From Nemania diffusa (taxonomy: Eukaryota; Ascomycota; Sordariomycetes; Xylariales; Xylariaceae): DNA of 64,000 bases. Below, piece after piece: positions 55,001 through 64,000 of this stretch. The stretch spans positions 868,001 through 932,000 of the forward strand of contig JBBPUQ010000011.1 of NCBI GenBank assembly GCA_038501195.1, read 5' to 3'. The notes under the pieces were generated by a model. That model was not told where the DNA came from. It saw only the letters and a program-made list of their open reading frames with translations, and ran no database searches. Each line of letters begins with the position of its first letter. Positions within the stretch are counted from its first letter, which is position 1. Made by a program: the position numbers and the translations under genes.

Positions 55001-57280
55001 CCACAGCCCACGGGACCAGTTAGGATGGTGAGTTGAGCATTCGAAGAGTCGATTCGCACCGTGGCTTCAGATACTAGATTCTGCGACGATTGAGACCATC
55101 CAAAACTTGCGTTTTCAAGAATGATATCTCGTCGCTGCGCTTCTGACGGGACGGAGAGCATTTCTGTACCGAGTTCATTATGTTGGCCCTCATTGGTTGT
55201 ATCATCCGCCTCTAAGCCTGGCTGTGCCTGGTGCGACGTCTCATTGAGAAATGTTTGGATTCTGTGAAAGCAACCTAACGCGCTCCAGCCTTGCGGAATA
55301 GCTACTAGTATATCGGCCAAGGGCTTTGAAACCAGGAATATGAGGGCTAACGAAGAGATAGCTTGAGAGACAGATAATGAATCGGTGCCGTTGATGTGTG
55401 CGACAATGGCGTAAGCCCCAAAGAGGAGTAATCTAGCAACGATTTCGGGGAGATTGACTATATAAGATCTTAGTGAAAAGATGTCATCGGCTAGGACAGA
55501 CACATACCAATAGAAACAGAATAGGCTTGGATGCGTCGGAACCTTTTTGACTTCGTGATCTCGTCATCTCGGAGCGCCTGGATCATATTGGACATCTGTC
55601 CTGTGAGACCCAACATTTTGACATTTTTCATAGAGCCAAGAATTTCGGACGTAAAGTTGATTCGGGTTTGAATGGACTCGAGCCATGTTTTCTGACTTTT
55701 TGAGACTTTGTCGGCGATTTGCCCAGATAGCACCGTTCCCACTAGAATTCTCAGGTTAGGCTCTAGCTAAGGTAAGAGGCCAAGGAGAGATTATACCAAT
55801 AGACAAAATAAGAAGCACCACGAATACACCACCAAGCTGAAGATAAAGTAGGTACGTCGCAATGGCTAGCTGAATGAACGCAGGAATTGTCTCAACGATC
55901 AGGTAGTGAAAGGATTCGGTAATTCGCTGTACATCGGTACCCATCAAGGTGACCGCGGCCGAGTCGTTTAGCTTCGTCGCCTGTGTCTGCAGTAACTTAC
56001 GATATATGATAGATATTAGGCCACCTCGCATCATGGTCATCAGGCGATAGGTAAGATGTGACGACCAGCCCATAGTGATCTAAGCCAATCAGGTCAGTTC
56101 CCACGCGACAGACTAATGACAATACACATACTGCGAGGCCAGTATAAACCAAAGCAAAACCGCCTATCAAACCATAGCCAACATTGTCACTGTCTCCGGC
56201 ATCGGCATTCTGAACCAGGCTTACAGCCTCCTGTATCAAGAAGGGCTGGGAAAGGCTGAAGGCGACATAAGCCAGCTTTGGAAATGCAATCAAAAGGACT
56301 TCCCACCGAAAAGTAAGCACTGCAGCCAATGCTAACGCATGTCTTTTATTCTGGTTGCCTAGTCAGCGTTAGCAAATCTTCATATCGCCCGGCCTCAGTA
56401 TCGACTTGCACTTGTCCCACGTCGCCGAAAGGTCCTTTGCTAAGGCTTGTGAGTTGAGCTTCTCGCTGATCGACGGCAGATCAGCCAGGGAGAGCACCTT
56501 GCCAAACCCCGAGAGGAGAAGAGAGTTAAGCCACAAAAAGAACCCGCGACTAAACGGACCACTTGTGCTTTCAGGGGCATATTCGCGGTCGTTTCCTATC
56601 AAAAGCCGGCGCTTTTCAATCGCTTCGAGGGTCAGGAGCGCGATTTTGACGGCAAGCGAAGCTGACAAGGTTGCAGCCACACCGTCGGTATCCTTCAGAA
56701 GCCATTGTGTCCTCACCCGCGCGATATCGAAGAGGATGGTTACAATAAGGTAGGAGGTGATGACGAATGAAGGCCGGATCGACTTCGCATGCTCTAGGTG
56801 TGACAGGAGCGCAAGGGATAGGCCCGACGTTAATGACAGGGTGGTAGAAGCGATGGAAGCTGAGCTCCTATGCCCGAATCGGGCCAATTGGGCCAGAAGG
56901 GTTGCTTGAAGCCCAATATAAGCCCCGATAGTGACCTAATGCATGCTCAGCACCGGTTTCAATATAAAGAGAGGCATTGATGCCGTATTACCAATTTAGC
57001 GACATACAAGCCATTCCGACGGGCCGTGATTCTTCGACGAAGTAGCGCAAAGGCCCGGAAAGGGGAAAGCAATAGGAAAATAGCTGTTGGTAAAATAGCC
57101 AGCACAAGCTCTTCAAATTGCACTAAAACAAAATTGCGTCAGTTTAACCATTTCTAGGTCGTTACATGCTTAACAAAGCGTGTGTGTACCTGTGAAGTCA
57201 AACCCCCCGCGACAGCTATTCTCAACTATAGGCCCTAACGAACTATCCCCGCATAAGAGAACCTTAATCGAATCCATCAT
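52085..57280 (-). CDS. ABCC-type (MRP-like) multidrug ABC transporter, 16 exons
   Basis: Minus-strand exons: 57280-57190, 57122-56992, 56935-56410, 56358-56132, 56079-55797, 55741-55508, 55457-54718, 54667-54505, 54452-54111, 54057-53934, 53880-53758, 53710-53646, 53592-53451, 53398-52838, 52780-52379, 52316-52085. All junctions keep frame, giving 1461 residues. Order: TMD0-like N terminus (opening near ENSCRGGFDFT, typical of fungal ABCC), TMD1, NBD1 (Walker A GPVGCGKST about 645-653, signature LSGGQKQRI, Walker B IAILDDVLSG), TMD2, NBD2 (Walker A GRTGSGKSS about 1250, signature LSHGQRQ, Walker B VLILDEPTSS). NBD1 has Asp where NBD2 has the catalytic Glu, the usual ABCC asymmetry. It is probably a plasma or vacuolar membrane exporter of drugs, toxins or conjugates. 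The intron after exon 3 uses a GC donor. The start could also be the adjacent ATG at 57277. Confidence 0.9.
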
Positions 57281-58124
57281 TGGACAGAAATATGTATACG
57301 CGTGCGGCGTCAGCCTAAATTATTCATCGCTGTCGATGTTGCGCAGTGGTTTCGCAACAAACAGGTGATAATCATCGAGCTCATGGATATCGTGATTCGT
57401 AGTCAGCTTGTTGGGTCTCATTAGACTAGTCTGCAGCACTTAACCCGACGAGGACTACTAAACCCAATGTAGACAGTCTTCTGACTAATTCGATTTCTTA
57501 GGTCGCGCACTACAAAGCGCAAGATGATTAGGCCTCACAAGGATATTATTGATTACCTATTCTCATCCCGAGAAACGGTTAACCCCAGCGTATGTGCTGC
57601 AACATGAGCTCCACATGGTGGTTGCTACCATATTACGTATTCTTAATTTAGATAGCTTACCCCATCACCGAATATAAAAATATCTTCTGACTCGCACGTG
57701 CAAAATACAACTCAATTCTTATAACCGTCATCGGTTTGTCGAAATCACATTAGTCTATGGCATTTCATGCAGCCATGGAGCCGGTTTAAGCTGCATTGTT
57801 CATTATTAATGCAGATGCACGAAACTTCTAGAATTATCATGCGACCAATCGGTACTCCTCCATCTAGCTGCTCGGGCGCGGGGGGACGTTTCAATAATAC
57901 CTCAAAGTGTTATTAAATTTTGTTAAGAAATATGTAGATGTGTGTTCTGCATTTCGTATGAGTGAGTAACGGAGAAAGGAGTGAGAGGTGTCCGCGATGC
58001 TCGGAGAAAAGGAAATAAGACAATCTTCAGGGCACCCAGCATGCGGTATATTTCGCACAATACCACCTTCGTACATAGAAACTCAGAAAAGACCGGCCAC
58101 TTTGATAGCAAGTGCAGTTATTCC
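57281..58124. other. Intergenic, promoter side of the ABC transporter gene
   Basis: AT-leaning sequence with no supported gene. The minus-strand orphan gene ends at its right edge, so this stretch holds that gene's 3' end and the ABC promoter. Confidence 0.5.
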
Positions 58125-58985
58125 CTAGTGACCACACCTTTGATATCGCTCTGCGGTATCTCTTTCGTCGATCTTAGCCCACGGGTTAGAATTGGTCCCA
58201 AAGGCCGCAAACCCTTTTTCATTGAATCGCGTCTCTTGACCCCGAATGATCACGAGCCATTTTTGAACCGGTTCGCTCTGTTCTCTACCACACTTGTTCC
58301 GTAGTTTGCCGCTATTCGCTGCCACTCCCTCGTCAGTCAACGCTCCAGCAATGGGCGTGAGCATAACGATTTTCCATTCGCGCCGGACACACGGGTTTTT
58401 GTTTGTGGCAACAAATCGACAGTCGAGTAGGGCTCCAAGCTTAGATGGGAGGGAGGCCGGAAGCTCCAAGATCCGTTTTGCCAAGTTTTGGCCGTAGGTT
58501 TCTTGTTTCTTGAAGAAACGTTTAATGCCGAGCGTAGGCGCAGCCCAATCCCGCTGGGCAGTGGCAACCATATGTCCCAGTTCAGCTTGGGAGAGGGACG
58601 GAATTGCCCGGACACCAGTATAGCCATCTGTCGTCACTTTATAGGTTGAACTCATATTCATGCCCAATATGCGCTTTTGACTCGTAAGCTCTCTCGTTGG
58701 ACGTACAGAGATGATCTCCCAGCTTTCCAATACGGTCGAGATGTTTTGGCGGTCAATGTGGCTACAAGATGTCAGCAGACTGTACAGTTTCTAGTCCTCT
58801 TATACACACTAGCTTTCCCAGAGGCGAGTTTTCTTATCCATCGTGGGAATTTTTGGGCTCGTCTCAAGGTCATCGTTGCTGAGAGTTGATGTATCATCCT
58901 CGCATAATTTCTCTGCGCAAACCTCCGGGGCTACTGTAGGAGGTCCCTGAGTGCATGTCTTAATATTTCTGCTGTTAAAGGCCAT
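58125..58985 (-). CDS. Orphan fungal protein, two exons
   Basis: Reading the minus strand, the ATG at 58985 opens exon 1 (58985-58810). A 48-nt intron (GTGTGT...CTTGTAG) with a CTGAC branch-like site follows, then exon 2 (58761-58125). The phase-2 junction is kept and the product has 270 residues. The first part (about 1-60) is polar, acidic and probably disordered. The remainder looks globular with mixed helices and strands (YKVTTDGYTGVRAIPSLSQA, then AELGHMVATAQRDW). No signal peptide, membrane span, or motif I recognise. It lies upstream of the ABC transporter gene on the same strand, about 845 bp away, but nothing shows a functional tie. It could be a lineage-specific gene; the long open second exon and clean splice sites argue it is real. 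Confidence 0.6.
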
Positions 58986-61900
58986 GATGGGTAGGGTAGA
59001 GTTTGATATAAAGGGATAGGGGTCGAGTTTATATGTTGCTGTGTCAATGAATAAAGATGGTTTCTCATGGATATCCGCACCTTCTACAACTTATTATATA
59101 GATTTTACAACCAACCAGGTCCTCATAGGGCATGGTGGAAATGGAGGTGATCGGCCTCGTTCCGCTGCCTAATTCCAACAATTCCATCGTATTACAACAA
59201 TCCGATGCAAGGGCGGACAACCGGCGAGGCCGAATAGGCTGAGGCAATCCTCGCGTTTATTTTTTATTACTCCTATGCCACATTTTATCGTAAGACTAAT
59301 TCAGTTAATCTCATACTCAGGTAAGCGTTTATGCATTTGCGCCGTAGCCTACCTGAGAAAGTTGCACTACGACTCATGTTCACCGAAATGATGGGCCTCA
59401 ACTGTAAGAGTGTTGGAGCAATTCGTTGCCTCGTTCTGAGGTACCTAATGTAGTAGACAGAATGCCCCCTTCGTTAGAGCCTCATTAAAACATGAATTTA
59501 TCTCTATGAGCGATTGATGCGCCAGTATGCAGTATTATGCTATTGATGGGGGGACCGGGCGTTGGCCACCCGATGTCTGCAATGAGTAATAAAATGTATA
59601 GAGTTTTAGAGTATATGTTTCTGAGTCACGTCGGCACACTTGGGTGTGGGGGGTTGATTGGTTGCCTACTGTGAAACTGTCCATTCGGAACGTAGTCTCT
59701 ATTGTTTATTGCTTATTCATCGAATTCAGATTAGCCACATCTCGCTAGGCTCTCGCTAGTGAAAGCTGAACTTACTTTAATAGGGCGTACAGAGTAGTGA
59801 CATTGCCTTCTACAATCCGCCAGCTAGATAATGTAATCGCGAACATCTCCAGTGCTACCAACAGTTTCATTTAGAGTTGACAGACTAGTATTTTGACTTA
59901 TCCAGACCGAGAATGCCGGGGCTATCCTTGCTCTAAGATCAATCAATCTAGGCCCAGTTGAACCACTAAAGGTAGCCTCTATAGCCGCTTGCGGCTAAGG
60001 TACTACGCTTCTCTCCCTTCCCTACTTTTATATCTAGGTACGTATATTTCGGATAAAATTTACTACGACTGTTTGTTTCATTTAATCATTCCAATCCTGA
60101 AGATACTTCACCAACGTACTGCATACAGGGGTAGATGGAGAGGCATATTCTGACAATCAACTCGCACAGTGTTGTCTTTACCAAAGGGATAGAGCCGAGA
60201 GCCGAGGGCTTGGGCTTGGAATCAGTCATGAGTGTATCAGATATCAAAAACGAATGCCTCAATTCGAGATATAAAACATGGCAATTCATTCTACACAAAT
60301 CGAGGCGGGCTACCTGAAATACTCACCGTTAAACAACAACGACCGGCATTGAGTGGCCTATAGTCCTACACAGCTCCACCTCACAGGTAGGCCTCATGGG
60401 TCGATCTTAAAGGTAAAATATAGTTTAGGCGGTCACTGGGATTGTTTGATCGGCACACTATGGAACCCTGCTCCGCCCCTCATGTCCGTGCTTGTTTACA
60501 TAGGGATGAAACAACAAACAACTCCTCGTGCGCCATCGAACAAAAATTGAGACATCACAATACCAAAAGTTTAACAGTACCAGCTCGGGCACCTGACTAT
60601 CTGTGTCACGATCTAACGGTTTATGATCACAGAAATGATTGTTATCATCACACAGCACACAGAGAGGGAAGTCCTCCTGTGCTAGTCGAATCTGCCCTGC
60701 TAGCTCGCTAGCTCACCGACCGGGCGACTAACCCATGTAGTGAGTAGCCCAGGCTCCTTTGGACTTAATCTCCGTGACGTTATTAATCTTGCTCAAGACT
60801 AGGATGACAACATTAAAATAGTTAATCCATTCGATGAAAATGTCTCTCTGGTTACAGGCTGGAGATTTGTACACTTGTAAATGAGCAACTATCAAAGTGA
60901 GACGCTACAGCGAGAGGTTATGGTGACCTAAAGTAAGTATAATATGCATGATATGTGTGAGACCCTCCCTAGGTTGTCCAAGTATGCTCTACACATTGAA
61001 CACCTAGAAAATATCAAGATTCACCTATCATGAACTCCAGTGAACAAATTTGTTACCATCGACAAAATTGAATAGTTAAAGTTAAGCTATTATCCCTACC
61101 GAACCGACCTTCAGTCAGAGTGGCAGCAGCCGCGTGGGGCTGTCAGAACTAAACTACCTACCAGCGCGCTTGTCGCCAAGCAGTTTTATTTCATTGGCTT
61201 TGGCACTTATTTCTATATATAGTAACGTCGCCTCCCCGTTTTCCTCTTCTCATAAATGAAAAATTTTCTGGCCTCAATTTGCCTATCTCCAACTCATCTG
61301 CCTCAAGCCTTACTTTGAAAGTCTGTAAAGTTTCTGATGCGACCTGGCCTCATCTCGGTGTGCAAGGGCACAAGTGGCCTCAATATTGAGCGGGTCTATT
61401 TTAATGGAGGCAGACTTTTTTCGGTATACTGTAAACAGCGACTAGCTGAAATTGTGAATCGGGATATCCTGTAGAGAGGCCGTTTCAATTAAAAAGCTTA
61501 GGCGTGTGGAAAGTGATACGCTTTTGCAAGATGAGAAGAATCAATATTGTCAACCCCAGTATTTCCCCCAAGATGAATGTATTATATGCCCATGGCACGT
61601 CATTATGGATTTAGGTGAAAGTCTCAACCACGTTAAAACAGACTTTCGTAATATTTACTAGCTTGTCATAGGGTTGCTATAATTTTACAATTCTAGATTC
61701 ATTCACTTCTCCTGTCGACTTCACCGTGTTACTATAACCAATACCTTAGCAATAATTATCATAAGATCAATTATTACCGATTTCAACTGTTAAGGCTTAA
61801 TCACACTGCGATGTTGGAGAGTGTTCTGCCAAGGCAGAATACATTTTCGACGAGCCTAGTAATCAACTTCGGCTCATAATTTACGATATTCCAAGGATTG

Positions 61901-64000
61901 GGAATACGCATCTGCGTATCTGCAGTCAACAATGCTGTCACGCGGCCCAGCTATCAAGGATTCCTGTAAGCTTGTTAGGTGCGAAGAGTAGGATATGCGC
62001 CTACCGTATGGGGTGCCAATGAGTTGTTCGAAGGCCATTGGAGGCATGAAAGTCACAAGGTCTTCAGCTGCATGCAAGAGGAGCTAACAGTACCAAACTG
62101 TAGAAACTGCAGCCTAGGGACTTTGCGTATAAACAGGCCTGGTTCCCCAGCCGAAAAAGGGGAGATCAGTAGGCCTTCAGAAACCTAAGAGAATTATCAG
62201 CCAAGTTGAATCGAGTTCTTAGCCCTTGAACTAGACCCTTGGTAAACACGGACATCTTGTATTAGATGTGAGTTCGACTGTAGCCACGATGTAGCCGCGG
62301 TCCTATAGATAAGGTAATGCAAACACAGTTAAGGCTTCAACCCTGAGAGCGTACTGGTTTCCCACAGTATTATTTTCCTTATAGCGTTGCAGTCCTGTTC
62401 TGTGACATGTTTCCAAGGGCTAAGCTGCTGTAGATGAAATCGATATTTCTGTTGTTGGACCAATACCCCTCCGGTCTGTGGGTCATATCGCAGCCATGAA
62501 ATTGATCGGTGGCCTTTGATCGCACAAAGGGGCGCCTTCCGTAATTCATCTCAAATAAAGTATCCTAGATGATAGCATTATTGATAGATCCTTGGTCTAG
62601 TTAGACCATGGCTAGGAGGAGGCGTAGAGTATCTTAGGTAATATCATAGCGACGAAGAGTGTCCTGGTACAATGTAAGAAAAGATCACATAACCATACTA
62701 GGTGCTTCTCGGTTATCGTAGCCCATCCCTAGGCTTCTCGTAATATCTGGCCATCTATCGACCTCATGCATAATATATGAAGTTCCAACGTCGATGCCTT
62801 CCACCCAAAGCCTCTGGAACCGGGACGTTTATTGGGGAAGGCTTATCCGACTGCTCGTATTATTTCGGCCTCTTCCAATCAAAATATGATAGAAATCGGA
62901 ATACCCGAAATTGAGAAATCAACCTCTATCTGACATTTCAAGTCGAGAGGCTTTGTTGATATTTAGGGTTCAGAAGCCCCTTACTGTCGTTGCGGAAAGC
63001 CTCAGGGAGGAGAGGAATGGAGTACTGGATTGAATCTATTCGGGCGTTGGACGCTTTTACCTCAGCCCTTACAGTAAAATTGACAAGAATGAAATCAGCT
63101 GCAGTCATATTGCCAATTATGAAACATTGTGGCGTCTTACACAACATACGCCTGGGAATTCCTCAAAATGCAAAAAAAGAATATGACAACGCCCGCACAA
63201 CAAATGTGACTAACCGATGTTATTAATATGCATCAATACCGAGCCCTTCTCTGCCCGTCTCGGTGTGCTGCTTCGCCGAGATTATCGTAGTCTTCGAATT
63301 GCTAGTGCGCGATTGGTACTCGAATGGACTCGAAGATAATACCAAGATCTTGAAAGGTTAATCGCTACTAAGTAGGGCGACTAAGCTTCGGTATCATGGG
63401 ATATAGATAATTGGAGGTGCTCGAAAATTAGGACCTACTTCCCGCCCGGAAGGGGGTTCGCAAGAATTAGGGCCAATAGATGCTTGCTGCTTTAATCGAG
63501 TCGGGGATGGAATTTGTAGCTCTTTTGGCGTGTCGTTCCCTCGTTTCGGTGGTGCTGCGCTTATAATAAAACTTAGCCAATGTTATAACCAGATGCTCGT
63601 TCTAAGTTCGCTGAGAGTTTTATAAGAATTGGTGCGATGAATCGTCGTGATATGATCAACTGCGGGATAGGTCTCGATGATAGATTCCTCGGGTTTGGCT
63701 GCAAGGCAGACAAGCATTTTTCAGCAATGAAACACTCCTGGGTGAGTCGAGAAAGCTTCACTGTATTCATGTCATCACGTTATGTCGAAGCCGGCTGTTG
63801 AAATGACCGTTTTGGCCCCCGATAAATTCTCTCGTAGAAAGGTCGCTTGTCGCCAGCATGTTGAAAACTAAGAATCCCCCCTCTATCACGGTATAGTTGC
63901 AAAAGGGGTGCTAGTCGGAGCTCTGATTTTTGTCCGGCAGTGATTTGAATAATTAATGGGCTGTCTTTAAAATAAGCCAGGTAGAATTCCATGGGCGGCC
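58986..64000. other. Gene-poor right end of the window
   Basis: Five kilobases in which I can support no gene. Frames are under 90 codons on either strand and lack domains. At the extreme right, two short minus-strand frames (63780-63992 and 63573-63770) could be exons or frameshifted remnants of a gene running off the window, but neither frame nor splice sites settle it. Composition is moderately AT-rich, not the extreme A/T of the RIP-destroyed retrotransposon. Confidence 0.45.

Noticed and set aside
52085..57280. ABC transporter as a RIP- or frameshift-broken pseudogene
   Set aside because: Consensus introns restore the full frame with all nucleotide-binding motifs, so the apparent breaks are introns.
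63573..63992. Two short minus-strand frames at the right edge
   Set aside because: They might be parts of a gene leaving the window, but frame continuity and splice sites are ambiguous and alternative frames look equally plausible, so no gene is called.

Overview
The window looks like a piece of a filamentous ascomycete (Pezizomycotina) chromosome, probably a Sordariomycete-like, plant-associated fungus. The reasons are: genes with many short (about 50-60 nt) GT-AG introns and CTAAC/CTGAC-like branch sites; fungus-restricted families (HET domain, Goodbye-NACHT STAND protein, necrosis-inducing NPP1 protein, fungal MCT-like transporter); and a transposon destroyed by C-to-T/G-to-A mutation of the repeat-induced point mutation (RIP) type. 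All exon boundaries were set by eye from splice signals and reading-frame continuity.

Left third (1-15.2 kb) is repeat-dominated. A 1.4-kb foldback element (1352-2753) carries a head-to-head 9-bp minisatellite between 35-bp perfect inverted termini. A SAM methyltransferase gene follows. Then comes a complete 7.2-kb LTR retrotransposon (3917-11151), flanked by an identical 5-bp duplication and almost entirely converted to A+T. A large fungal gene of unknown function (minus strand) separates it from a second, smaller foldback element (14391-15143) whose terminal layout matches the first.

Middle (15.2-36 kb): an isochorismatase-like hydrolase, an MCT-type MFS transporter, a 1493-residue Goodbye-NACHT-TPR NLR-like protein with a Cys/His-rich tail, a secreted NPP1-type protein, a secreted GH32 invertase-type enzyme with a clear TATA box, a HET-domain protein and a small orphan two-exon gene. 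Two candidate incompatibility/innate-immunity genes and two secreted plant-facing proteins therefore lie within about 15 kb.

Right (36-64 kb): a gene-poor stretch with tRNA-like and duplicated hairpin repeats. Then SRP54, convergent with a disordered protein ending in about 34 hexapeptide repeats; a PAP2 lipid phosphatase; a secreted two-module GH43 enzyme; a small TPR protein; an intact 16-exon ABCC-type ABC transporter; and an orphan 270-residue gene. The last 5 kb holds no gene I can support.

Housekeeping genes (SRP54, PAP2) sit among accessory genes. I see no biosynthetic core enzyme, so I do not call a secondary-metabolite cluster.
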